Shown here: piece after piece, positions 45,303-53,336 of the stretch
How positions within the stretch are numbered: the first letter of the stretch is position 1
How the letters are laid out: each line of letters starts with the position of its first letter
Assembly: GCA_905199445.1 (NCBI GenBank)
Contig: CAJKGK010000001.1
Span: 186,001-250,000 of the forward strand
Reading direction: 5' to 3'
Length of the DNA: 64,000 nt
Source: an uncultured Lachnospiraceae bacterium
GTDB taxonomy: Bacteria; Bacillota; Clostridia; Lachnospirales; Lachnospiraceae
Translations under genes and position numbers: made by a program
The notes under the pieces: generated by a model
Seen by the model: only the letters and a program-made list of their open reading frames with translations
Databases searched by the model: none
What the model was told of the DNA's origin: nothing

Positions 45303-46571
45303 CTAATCATTGACCATTACATTTAAAATAACCTGATCCGTTTCTTTCATTCCCTCACGGGCTATTTTCCCGACCTCTTTAACCGTATCATCAGCGTCAT
45401 CTTTAATCACACCCTCACCTGGGCAAAATGATTTTCCTCTGAATGTCAGGTTTATAGCCATAATCGCAGCCTCCACACTGGATGCGATTTTTGCGGCACA
45501 GGAAGCCTTTGCACCGTCACATATAATTCCTGCCACATTAGCCAGTGTATTTGTGACAACGGATTCCACATCTTCAACGCCGCCGCCCATCAGGTAAGTA
45601 ATGCCCGCACCTGCGCCTGCGCCGGCACTGACGGCACCGCAGTATGCAGACAAACGGCCGATCTGACTTTTCTGATAAATGGAAGTCAAATTGCTGATAC
45701 ACAATGCCCTGTAAAGCTGTTCTTTATCTGCATTTAACTCCTTGGCATAAGCGATCACCGGCAGAGAAACGGTCATTCCCTGATTTCCGCTTCCCGAATT
45801 AATGACAACCGGCAATTCACAGCCAGCCATTCTGGCATCAGATCCGGCAGCCGGAAGGGCTCTGGCCAAGATCTTAATATCATCACCGTAAATTTCAACC
45901 AAGGTTGCCCCCACATTAGCCCCGTATCTATGAGTTAAACCGTACTCCGCAATTTTGGTATTATACTCAATCTGCCGGTCAAGAATCGGAGCCACATCAT
46001 CAATCCGGACATTTTGTGCGAAATCAAAAATCCGGTGAAAGTCGAGAAAGTCCGGTGTATCCTCCGAAACATCTCCATCAGACGAAGCTGCACTGAAAAG
46101 TACATTTCCATTTTTTTCAATCCGGACAATTTCTGTGTGATGATGTTTTAATTCAACCTCAACCGTATCATCACCCTGCTGCATCCGAACAACAATATGG
46201 AGTTTTTCAGTGCTGTCCAACAGTTTTACTTTACATATTTTTTCTTTAAGAAGTTGTTGTGCCACTCTGCGGTCATCCTCAGTTATCCGATGCAAAACTT
46301 CCAGCTCGCCGGAAGCATCGCCGCCCACTGCTCCAATCACTGCAGCAGCCTCTATGCCTTTCATGCCACCCGTTGCCGGAACAGTAACCCCTTTCACATT
46401 TTTGATAATATTACCGCTGCAGGCCACCACAATTTTTTCCGGAAGTTTTTCCAGAACCGCTCTGGCCTTTGCTGCCGCATAGGCAATCGCAATGGGTTCT
46501 GTACATCCAAAGGCCGGAATGAGTTCTTCCCGAAGCAGTGTCAGGCACTTTTGATAATTATAATTGTCCAT
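45303..46571 (-). CDS. L-cysteine desulfidase / UPF0597 (YhaM, CyuA) family protein
   Basis: 422 aa. The start EELIPAFGCTEPIAIAYAAAKAR carries the conserved GCTEP cysteine, and CSGNIIKNVKGVTVPATGG follows; the C-terminal half has GGVEDVESVVTNTLANVAGIICDGAKASCA, all hallmarks of the serine-dehydratase-alpha-like UPF0597 family. Members use a 4Fe-4S cluster to break down L-cysteine or a related amino acid. ATG at 46571 follows GGAGG. First gene of the long minus-strand cluster, divergent from the GntR gene. Confidence 0.83.
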   Translation of the reverse strand: MDNYNYQKCLTLLREELIPAFGCTEPIAIAYAAAKARAVLEKLPEKIVVACSGNIIKNVKGVTVPATGGMKGIEAAAVIGAVGGDASGELEVLHRITEDDRRVAQQLLKEKICKVKLLDSTEKLHIVVRMQQGDDTVEVELKHHHTEIVRIEKNGNVLFSAASSDGDVSEDTPDFLDFHRIFDFAQNVRIDDVAPILDRQIEYNTKIAEYGLTHRYGANVGATLVEIYGDDIKILARALPAAGSDARMAGCELPVVINSGSGNQGMTVSLPVIAYAKELNADKEQLYRALCISNLTSIYQKSQIGRLSAYCGAVSAGAGAGAGITYLMGGGVEDVESVVTNTLANVAGIICDGAKASCAAKIASSVEAAIMAINLTFRGKSFCPGEGVIKDDADDTVKEVGKIAREGMKETDQVILNVMVND

Positions 46572-46660
46572 AACTCCTCCAAAAGCCATACTATTTGATA
46601 TTTCGACATTTCTTTGCAATATTATTATGTTATGACAAAGTATCGTTTGTACAGATATAG

Positions 46661-46689
46661 ATACTACCCTTAAACAAGACTTTTGTCAA
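46661..46689 (-). promoter_or_regulatory. Sigma-A-type promoter of the catabolic cluster
   Basis: On the minus strand TTGACA (46689-46684), a 17-base spacer and TAGTAT (46666-46661), 90 bases before the first gene. The spacer and flanks are the likely place for GntR control, but I do not see a clear GTNTANAC-type operator. Confidence 0.7.
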
Positions 46690-46774
46690 GTTCTTTTTAA
46701 TATTTTATTATCTATCTTATTTTTTTTATAAGTTTTGTCCAATAACTCTCCTATAATTTTCATCATATTTTTGC

Positions 46775-46802
46775 TTGCCATTTTTTATTATTATATTATA
46801 AT
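46775..46802 (+). promoter_or_regulatory. Sigma-A-type promoter of the GntR regulator
   Basis: TTGCCA (46775-46780), a 16-base spacer and TATAAT (46797-46802), in a very AT-rich stretch 59 bases before the start codon. Confidence 0.6.
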
Positions 46803-46860
46803 AAAAATACATATACACAGTTATGTAACTGAAACTCTACAAACAGAACGGAGGTTTTTT

Positions 46861-47607
46861 ATGATTTCAGACCATAAATTAGATAAATCAGTTCCCATAC
46901 CACTTTATTATCAGTTAAAAACAATCATTCAGGAAGAAATCGACGCAGGAAATTACAGTCCTGATGATATGATTCCAACCGAAGAAGAGCTTATTAACAT
47001 GTTTGGCATAAGCCGCACCACTGTCCGTCAGGCCATATCCGACCTGGTTCAGGAAGGCAAACTTTATCGGATTAAAAGCAAAGGTACTTTTGTTTCTCAC
47101 AGTAAAATCAACCAGGATTTTATCGTCCACCTGGAACCGTTTAATGATCAGATTAAGCATCAAAATAAAGCGCCAAAAACCGAAGTCATTGCCATGGAAG
47201 TCATTACCGCACCGCCCCAGGTTATCTCTGCCCTTCATCTTGACGCCGGTGAAAAAGTGATTTACCTTCACCGGAAACGATTTGCTGACAGCTGTCCCAT
47301 TGTTGTCGTCCAGACGTATCTTCCCTACAACCGCTGCAGCTTTGTTCTTAACCACAATTTTACAGTGGAGTCTTTATACAATACCCTGGAAAAACAAGAT
47401 CCCTCTTATAAAATACGTTATGTCAAACGTATGATCGAGGCTGCAAAAGCCAGCGCAGCTAATGCCAAATTACTGGAAATTAAAAGCGGAGACCCTGTTC
47501 TTGTCTTCACCTCCACCGGATACAACCAGGCCGATATTCCTCTGGAATACTCCACCGCATATTACCGGGCTGACTGCAATAAATTTGAAATAACCGTTAT
47601 GGCTTAA
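46861..47607 (+). CDS. GntR-family (HutC/UTRA) transcriptional regulator
   Basis: 248 aa. Winged helix-turn-helix at about 10-75 (MIPTEEELINMFGISRTTVRQAISDL) followed by a UTRA effector domain. ATG at 46861 follows ACGGAGG; the longer open frame upstream runs through the promoter and is not used. It is divergent from the catabolic cluster, so it most likely represses that cluster until a pathway sugar or its phosphate binds. Confidence 0.92.
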   Translation: MISDHKLDKSVPIPLYYQLKTIIQEEIDAGNYSPDDMIPTEEELINMFGISRTTVRQAISDLVQEGKLYRIKSKGTFVSHSKINQDFIVHLEPFNDQIKHQNKAPKTEVIAMEVITAPPQVISALHLDAGEKVIYLHRKRFADSCPIVVVQTYLPYNRCSFVLNHNFTVESLYNTLEKQDPSYKIRYVKRMIEAAKASAANAKLLEIKSGDPVLVFTSTGYNQADIPLEYSTAYYRADCNKFEITVMA

Positions 47608-47614
47608 TAAAAAA

Positions 47615-47651
47615 CAGTGTATATAAAAGACGAAAACTTTTATATACACTG
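47615..47651. terminator. Bidirectional terminator between gntR and pepQ
   Basis: CAGTGTATATAAAAG and CTTTTATATACACTG form a perfect 15-bp stem with a 7-base loop; A-runs and T-runs flank both sides (CATTTTTAT to the right). Confidence 0.85.
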
Positions 47652-47726
47652 CATTTTTATTGTCTTATTTATATTTTTACTGTCTTGTTGAAATCTGCCC
47701 GTTTCGAATATACAGACCCAAACCTT

Positions 47727-48794
47727 TTACAAAATAATTAATTTTTTAGGACTGCATGTTAAATCTTCAAAGCCGTCTTCCCGGATGACCACCATGTCTT
47801 CAATACGCACACCAAAACGGCCTTTTAAATAAATTCCCGGTTCTACAGTAATGACTGTGCCTGAAACTAACGGATCTGTACATGTTTCATTAAACCTGGG
47901 ATTTTCGTGAACATCTATACCGACCCCGTGTCCCAGTTCATGAGAAAAACACCCCTTGTATCCACACTCATAAATATAGTTTCTTGCTGCAGCATCTACA
48001 TCCCGACACACGGCACCTGCACGAATTTTTTCAAAAGCTCTTTGCTGAGCTTCATAAACAATATTATAAATCCGCTCCTGTTCCTCACTGACAGACCCCA
48101 ACGCCACGGTTCTGGTCATATCTGCAAAATATCCATGAACCACAGCCCCAAAATCCATCGTAAGGAAATCGCCTTTTTCAAGCACTTTATTTGTTGCGAA
48201 CCCATGAGGCAGCGCACTGTTTTTTCCGGATGCTACAATAAAATTATAATGATGGTCATCCCCACCTAACTTTTCCATGGTATATCCCAATTCTCTGGCC
48301 ACATCCAACTCTGTTATGCCTGGCCGGATAAAGTCCAGAATATGTTCAAAAGCCATATCTGTAATATGCTGAGCCTCTCTATGATATCCAATCTCTGTCT
48401 CATCTTTTTCTGTTCTCAGTTTCTCAATCATACGATCCAAATTGCAGCTGCAATCCACCTGAACCGGCGCAAGTTCAACTGACATACGTCTCCACGCTTC
48501 AACGGTCACGGCCCCGGATACAATACTGACCTCCCCGATGTCTCTGGACTGAAGCATTTCTCTAACCTGATCATACAGATGAACTGCCTCCATAACTTTG
48601 CAGTTTTTCACTTTCTGCTGGGCCTCTTCCAGGTATCTGAAATCTATGAAAAGCCATGCCTCCTCCTGGGTTACAAGCACCGCACCAGCCGAAGACTTCA
48701 TGCCTGTCAGATAAAATCTGTTGGAGCCATCAATAAATAAAGCGGCCTTTAATTTCCCTTTCATGCATTTTTGTAATCTTCTTATTTTCTCCAT
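47727..48794 (-). CDS. pepQ: Xaa-Pro dipeptidase/aminopeptidase (M24)
   Basis: 355 aa. An N-terminal creatinase-like domain precedes the pita-bread catalytic domain. All five metal ligands are seen: the Asps in FLTMDFGAVVHGYFADMTRT, the His in HELGHGVGIDVHENP, and the Glus in ITVEPGIYL and VRIEDMVVI. It releases residues before proline in the cytoplasm. The gene stands alone with a GGGGGA before the ATG. Confidence 0.9.
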   Translation of the reverse strand: MEKIRRLQKCMKGKLKAALFIDGSNRFYLTGMKSSAGAVLVTQEEAWLFIDFRYLEEAQQKVKNCKVMEAVHLYDQVREMLQSRDIGEVSIVSGAVTVEAWRRMSVELAPVQVDCSCNLDRMIEKLRTEKDETEIGYHREAQHITDMAFEHILDFIRPGITELDVARELGYTMEKLGGDDHHYNFIVASGKNSALPHGFATNKVLEKGDFLTMDFGAVVHGYFADMTRTVALGSVSEEQERIYNIVYEAQQRAFEKIRAGAVCRDVDAAARNYIYECGYKGCFSHELGHGVGIDVHENPRFNETCTDPLVSGTVITVEPGIYLKGRFGVRIEDMVVIREDGFEDLTCSPKKLIIL

Positions 48795-49017
48795 GGTAAA
48801 TCCCCCTGTTTGTTTTTAATTTTTTAATATTCTATGATCTATTCTATGTAGAAGAATTATTTTTTCAATACACGATGTGGCTAATCTTTTCCAGAACTTT
48901 TTAAACAGAACGACGTTTTTTTAATTTTGATCATACATAGACTAAATAAGTATCCCGACAGATCTGCCAAATTTTTTTTGAAAATTTGTATAAACGCCAA
49001 ATAAAGGGTCATACTAT

Positions 49018-49178
49018 AACTATTCCAGGAAACCTTAGTTTCCGGGAATCATTGGATTCCCCCTCCAATCATTTAAAAGAGAGCAACTAAAGAAAAATTT
49101 TATGAGTACTTATCCTCCCCCTTGAACGCGCACAGTGCTGTCATCAAAACATATGGCATTGTGCGCGTTATTTTTATT
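49018..49178 (+). ncRNA. Candidate small RNA with C-rich loops and strong terminator
   Basis: Within a 784-base gap with no large gene. Hairpin 1 is CCAGGAAAC/GTTTCCGGG. Hairpin 2 is ATTGGA/TCCAAT with the loop TTCCCCC. A single-stranded stretch with TCCTCCCCC follows, then a terminator: AACGCGCACA (49125-49134) with TGTGCGCGTT (49160-49169), then ATTTTTATTTT. C-rich unpaired runs complementary to Shine-Dalgarno sequences are typical of Gram-positive trans-acting RNAs such as RsaE. No clear -35 precedes it (TACTAT at 49012 is a possible -10), so this is a structural guess. Confidence 0.5.
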
Positions 49179-49362
49179 TTCTCCGTCAATTTTTCAGGAT
49201 TATTGGTAAATTCTTAACCTTTCATAAAATCACGCTGCATGAAATATTAAGATTTGCTTTATATTTATTTTATCTGAAGGACAAAATTTGTTCACAATTT
49301 TCGTATATAATAAAGCCATAGTAATCAATGATTACTTGCACAAAACAGTTTGATTTTTTCAT

Positions 49363-49472
49363 AACATTGCCTGGCAGACCGCACTGCCAGGTCTCCCTCG
49401 TCTCTTATTCTTTGAATTACGGCAAAGCCCCTGTACCCGACCAGTACAGGGGCTTTGCCCTTTACAAAATAA
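49363..49472. repeat. Two inverted repeats without T-run upstream of a small membrane gene
   Basis: CCTGGCAG/CTGCCAGG with a 6-base loop is followed about 45 bases later by GGCAAAGCCCCTGTAC/GTACAGGGGCTTTGCC, a perfect 16-bp stem with a 7-base loop. Neither is followed by a clean U-run on either strand, so they are not simple terminators. They lie 110-210 bases upstream of the 65-aa membrane protein gene. Confidence 0.55.
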
Positions 49473-49578
49473 AAAAAGTCTATTATTATAAACACATACG
49501 CACTTACAATGTCCTCGGCGTATAAAAGTTCCATTCACGATATGCCTGAAGGAAACATTTCAGGAAAGGAGTCTGACC

Positions 49579-49776
49579 TTGAAAATTAAACGTATTCTGG
49601 CACTCATCGGAGTCATTTTACTTGTTCTGATGTATCTGTCCACCCTCATTTTCTCACTGATGAAGGGTGAACTTGCTTTTGGATTGCTGAAAGCATCTGT
49701 TTTCTGCACAATTATTATTCCCGTAATGCTGTATGCTTATATACTGGTGTACAGATATTTAAAAAACAGGAAATGA
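49579..49776 (+). CDS. Small two-helix membrane protein
   Basis: 65 aa. Two membrane helices, at about residues 5-27 (ILALIGVILLVLMYLSTLIF) and 37-58, with a basic C-terminus. The TTG at 49579 has AGGAAAGGAG 7 bases upstream, a good initiation site. A perfect terminator follows. I do not recognise a function. A short leader with two inverted repeats precedes it. Confidence 0.65.
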   Translation: MKIKRILALIGVILLVLMYLSTLIFSLMKGELAFGLLKASVFCTIIIPVMLYAYILVYRYLKNRK

Positions 49777-49807
49777 AAACGCGAAAGTTAAAACGTACGA
49801 AAAAATC

Positions 49808-49861
49808 AAAACGTGTTAAGTTTGGGCACTCAAATATATGCGCTTAAACTTAACACGTTTT
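49808..49861 (+). terminator. Terminator-type long hairpin after the small membrane gene
   Basis: AAAACGTGTTAAGTTT and AAACTTAACACGTTTT form a perfect 16-bp stem around a 22-base loop, ending in ATGATTCTT. It lies between the small gene and the convergent HPr gene and can serve both. Confidence 0.7.
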
Positions 49862-49913
49862 ATGATTCTTCCATACTTTTATCACAGTAAATCTTCTCTT
49901 TCTGAAACGTTAC

Positions 49914-50201
49914 TCACAAAAGCGGGGGCTGATTTCCTTCTTTTTCTTCGCTTTCACGAATCACTCTAAGCAAAGCACCCAGAGCCTCCTTCTCGTCCCG
50001 GCCCTCACACTGAATCTCCAATTCGTAACCATTACGAATGCCTAAGCTTAAAATGCTCAGAAGACTTTTACCGTTCACCTTTTTTTCGTTATGAACAAGC
50101 ATCACACTGCTTTTATAACGCATCGCTTCCTCCGCAATGCTCCCTGCAGGGCGTAAATGAATTCCTGCTGCGTTATGTATTGTTATTTTTTCACTTACCA
50201 T
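49914..50201 (-). CDS. ptsH: HPr-family phosphocarrier protein
   Basis: 95 aa. The phosphorylated histidine His15 is in AGIHLRPAG and the regulatory Ser46 in NGKSLLSILSLG, both at the canonical positions. It passes phosphate from enzyme I to PTS permeases, and Ser46-P with CcpA controls catabolite repression. The tail is about seven residues longer than usual. GGGGGAAG precedes the ATG. No ptsI is adjacent, so it could also be a second HPr. Confidence 0.88.
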   Translation of the reverse strand: MVSEKITIHNAAGIHLRPAGSIAEEAMRYKSSVMLVHNEKKVNGKSLLSILSLGIRNGYELEIQCEGRDEKEALGALLRVIRESEEKEGNQPPLL

Positions 50202-50292
50202 ATGCTTCCCCCTGACATCGTAATTATTAATGCAATTATACCATAACCGGCACTGATCGCATAGGGGCTTTTCCTTAATATTTTGTAAAATC

Positions 50293-51165
50293 TCAGGCAG
50301 ATGTAAGCGCTATCTCCCCATGACATACAGTAACTGCATCCCCGGTAAGCCACAGGTTTTCTTTTACTTTTTCTACGGTTAGCGTTCCGCCGGGCATATG
50401 CATGTAAACCCGCTGAAGCATACCTGATTTTGTCTGTTTTTTATTCAAAAACACCGCCGCCACGGCACAGGCACCGCTGCCGCAGGCCAGGGTTTCTCCG
50501 GAACCGCGCTCAAAAACCCTGACCTTAATATCCAGCTCACGGTCAGTGTCTTTGGTCATCGGATTCACAGCGCAAAACTCCACATTCACCCTTTCCGGAA
50601 ATCCACAATAATGCTCCACATACCTGCCGGCCAAATCCATATTTTCCAGATCCTCCATCGCATCCATAAACAACACACAATGGGGATTTCCCATGGATAT
50701 GCACGATGTGGAAATAGGCGCTTTCATTCCGGGAATTACCGCCGGCATCATCCAATCCAAAGGCTTTGCCTGGCCCATATTTACACTGACCAAAGCTTTT
50801 GACAAGCTCCACGCAAGAACCTTGATCTGATGGCAGCCCGAAAGGGTCTCAATCGTCAGTGTTTTCTCCCGCTGCGCCCCGAATCTTAAATAAGTTTCAT
50901 ACATATATTTTGCCGTACACCTTAATCCATTGCCGCAGGTTTTACCTCTGGAACCGTCAGCATTGTAAATATCCATAAAGCAGTCCGCTCTGGATGACGG
51001 ACGAATGAGAATCAGCCCATCACTCCCTATGGAAAAATGTCTCCGACTGATCCTTCTGGCCAGTGCGGCGGGATTTGGCACCGTCTGATTCATACAGTCT
51101 ATGTAAACATAATCATTGCCGGCACCCTGCATTTTTACAAACCTTAGAGAATCATCAAACTTCAA
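50293..51165 (-). CDS. dapF: Diaminopimelate epimerase
   Basis: 290 aa. The two catalytic cysteines lie in KTCGNGLRCTAKY and ETLACGSGACAVA; the start RFVKMQGAGNDYVYID is conserved. It turns LL- into meso-diaminopimelate for lysine and peptidoglycan. I chose TTG at 51165 because AGGAGG lies 6 bases upstream; longer frames include that site. The substrate-binding MGNPHCVLF is present. Confidence 0.93.
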   Translation of the reverse strand: MKFDDSLRFVKMQGAGNDYVYIDCMNQTVPNPAALARRISRRHFSIGSDGLILIRPSSRADCFMDIYNADGSRGKTCGNGLRCTAKYMYETYLRFGAQREKTLTIETLSGCHQIKVLAWSLSKALVSVNMGQAKPLDWMMPAVIPGMKAPISTSCISMGNPHCVLFMDAMEDLENMDLAGRYVEHYCGFPERVNVEFCAVNPMTKDTDRELDIKVRVFERGSGETLACGSGACAVAAVFLNKKQTKSGMLQRVYMHMPGGTLTVEKVKENLWLTGDAVTVCHGEIALTSA

Positions 51166-51289
51166 GATTAGCCTCCTGATCCTATCCCTGAAAGCAGGGA
51201 ATCTTTGTTTCTCTGTAATCAGTTTATGAAAAGTCCCGGCAGTGTATGACAAATGATTTCAGAATAAATTCACCATATCAAGTGAATAC

Positions 51290-51820
51290 TCAAACCTCAC
51301 ATTCCAGCTGACAGTCATAAGGTTCAGCTTCTACATGGTGCTGATGATAAACCTGGGCTTCCCTGCAGCCCATACTCTTATAAAAGCTCTGGCTTTCCAC
51401 CGCCGAATGGGCAGATATATACAGCTTTCTTCCGCCTTTTTTGGCTGTCCATCGCTTCGCCAGCTCAAATAGTTTTCTACCCATTCCCATCCGTCTCATA
51501 TCTTCCGAAACATGAAGACTGGTTAAATCCATATATCTGTGTTCACCTCCAAAAATCCGGGCTTCCACAGACACGAAACCTTTTAAAATATGATCACAAA
51601 AAACCCCATAAACAACACCGCCGGTATGAATGGTATTTTTAAGGCAGGTCACCAAAAACTCATAATCAGCCTCCGTCCAGTCATCAATAAATGGATCAGC
51701 TTTAATTACCCAGACACCGTTTTCCCGCCTCCAGCACTGATCCACGACCTGATGCCGAATAAAGCCGCCAAACAACTCCCGGTTTATTTCATCTTCCATT
51801 AATTCCCGATATTCAATCAT
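51290..51820 (-). CDS. GNAT-family N-acetyltransferase
   Basis: 176 aa. The acetyl-CoA binding motif is LHVSEDMRRMGMGRKLFELAKRW, followed by YISAHSAVESQSFYKSMGCREA. The substrate is unknown. AAAGGATGATC lies upstream of the ATG. It lies 125 bases upstream of dapF on the same strand and is divergent from sleC. Confidence 0.88.
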   Translation of the reverse strand: MIEYRELMEDEINRELFGGFIRHQVVDQCWRRENGVWVIKADPFIDDWTEADYEFLVTCLKNTIHTGGVVYGVFCDHILKGFVSVEARIFGGEHRYMDLTSLHVSEDMRRMGMGRKLFELAKRWTAKKGGRKLYISAHSAVESQSFYKSMGCREAQVYHQHHVEAEPYDCQLECEV

Positions 51821-51935
51821 CTTTGATCATCCTTTTTTGCTTATTTTATCTTTTTTGGCATCTATTGTCTATCATACTACACATCATCGATTGGCACAAA
51901 GTATTTTCACCTACACAGTTCACTTTCAAAGTCCT

Positions 51936-51948
51936 GATGCATACACTA
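51936..51948 (+). promoter_or_regulatory. Sporulation-type -10 candidate of sleC
   Basis: GATGCATACACTA, 28 bases before the sleC start. CATACACT fits the -10 of sigma-E/sigma-G promoters. A nearly identical element precedes the csp gene. I cannot assign a confident -35. Confidence 0.45.
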
Positions 51949-51975
51949 TAAAAAAGCCGTCAAAAAGGAGCTTTT

Positions 51976-53250
51976 ATGAATCCAGAAACATTTCCGGTTT
52001 TAAGACCCGCTCAGGTCAGTACCCAGTCTCTTGGCCGGTTAAAAATTTCCCTGACAATTTCCGGTGAGCTGATGCCGATCCCGGGTGCAACGGTCAAAGT
52101 AGCTTCTACCGGCAATCCGGATCAGGTCATTGAAGAGCTTCGAACAGATGAATCCGGGCAGACCGAAACCATTGAGCTGCCCGCACCTAATGTAGATTAT
52201 TCCCTGGAACCGGAATCTGCCCAGCCTTACAGTGAGTATACGATCACCGCGTCCGCACCGGGCTATGAAGACTTTGTCGTTTCAGGAAGTCAGCTGCTTT
52301 CAGGCCAGACATCCCTGCAAAATATGGCTCTGAACCCACTGTCGGCCCCTTCTGACAATCTGGATATTGCCATACCGCCCCACACCCTTTACTATGAATA
52401 TCCGCCCAAAATCGCTGAGTCAGAAATCAAGCCTGTCAATGAATCCGGCGAAATTGTTCTCAGCCGTGTTGTTGTACCCGAAACAATCGTTGTCCATGGC
52501 GGCCCCCCCAATGACCGCAATGCCCCGAACTATTATGTTCCTTATAAAGAATATATTAAAAATGTGGCCTCCAGCGAAATATATGCGACCTGGCCCGAAA
52601 GTACCATCACCGCCAATGTCCTGGCCATTATGTCCTTTACCCTGAACCGGGTTTATACGGAATGGTACCGCAATAAAGGCTACAACTTCACAATTACTTC
52701 CTCTACGGCCTATGATCATTTCTTTGTATATGGCAGAAATGTATTTGAAAGTATATCTCAGGTTGTGGATAATATTTTTACAAACTATCTCTCCCGTCCC
52801 AATGTCCGGCAGCCTATTCTGACCCAGTACTGCGACGGCCAGAGAGTCAGCTGTCCGGACTGGATGAGCCAGTGGGGTTCCAAAACATTGGGCGATCAGG
52901 GATATTCACCCATTGAAATCCTGCGATATTATTACGGCGATAACATGTACATTAACTCCGCCACCCAGATCAGCGGTATTCCCAGCTCCTGGCCAGGCGC
53001 CAATCTGACTGTAGGTTCCAGGGGTGAAAAAGTGATGCAGATGCAGGAACAGCTTAACAGAATTGCCCAAAATTATCCGGCTCTGCCGACCATTGCCGCA
53101 GACGGTATTTACGGCCCAAAGACTGAGGAAGCCGTCAAAAAATTCCAGGAAATTTTTGATCTTCCGGCTACCGGAATTGTGGACTATTCCACCTGGTATA
53201 AAATCAGCCAGATCTACGTGGGTGTCAGCAGAATTGGAGAATTGAATTAA
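51976..53250 (+). CDS. sleC: Spore cortex-lytic enzyme SleC
   Basis: 424 aa, the normal length of clostridial SleC. An N-terminal pro-region (about 1-165) ends near VLSRVVVPETIVVHGGPP. A SpoIID-like catalytic domain follows (YVPYKEYIKNVASSEIYATW), and a C-terminal PG_binding_1 domain (LTVGSRGEKVMQMQEQLNRI ... DGIYGPKTEEAVKKFQ). In Clostridium, SleC is stored as a zymogen and cut by CspB during germination to break down cortex. A Csp-type protease is encoded in this window. AAAAAGGAG precedes the ATG. Confidence 0.93.
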   Translation: MNPETFPVLRPAQVSTQSLGRLKISLTISGELMPIPGATVKVASTGNPDQVIEELRTDESGQTETIELPAPNVDYSLEPESAQPYSEYTITASAPGYEDFVVSGSQLLSGQTSLQNMALNPLSAPSDNLDIAIPPHTLYYEYPPKIAESEIKPVNESGEIVLSRVVVPETIVVHGGPPNDRNAPNYYVPYKEYIKNVASSEIYATWPESTITANVLAIMSFTLNRVYTEWYRNKGYNFTITSSTAYDHFFVYGRNVFESISQVVDNIFTNYLSRPNVRQPILTQYCDGQRVSCPDWMSQWGSKTLGDQGYSPIEILRYYYGDNMYINSATQISGIPSSWPGANLTVGSRGEKVMQMQEQLNRIAQNYPALPTIAADGIYGPKTEEAVKKFQEIFDLPATGIVDYSTWYKISQIYVGVSRIGELN

Positions 53251-53274
53251 AAAATATCGATAAAAGCTAAAAAC

Positions 53275-53312
53275 TGCCGGTCTCAGGCTGCCAGAGCAGC
53301 CTGAGACCGGCA
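53275..53312 (+). terminator. Intrinsic terminator after sleC
   Basis: TGCCGGTCTCAGGCTGC and its exact complement form a 17-bp stem with a 4-base loop, followed by ATTTTCG. It also faces the end of the minus-strand ABC gene. Confidence 0.88.
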
Positions 53313-53336
53313 ATTTTCGTTGTACAGACAGATAAA

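Noticed and set aside
46630..46860. GntR operator palindromes between the divergent genes
   Set aside because: Several AT-rich partial repeats occur, but none has convincing symmetry beyond chance in such sequence.
49350..49410. Possible 5S rRNA fragment (TGCCTGGCAG ... CTGCCAGG)
   Set aside because: Only the terminal stem-like bases match 5S ends; there is no 5S body between them.
49325..49534. Overlapping short frames on both strands (69 and 65 aa)
   Set aside because: Both arise from the near-symmetric inverted repeats; the two translations resemble each other for that reason, and neither has a ribosome site.
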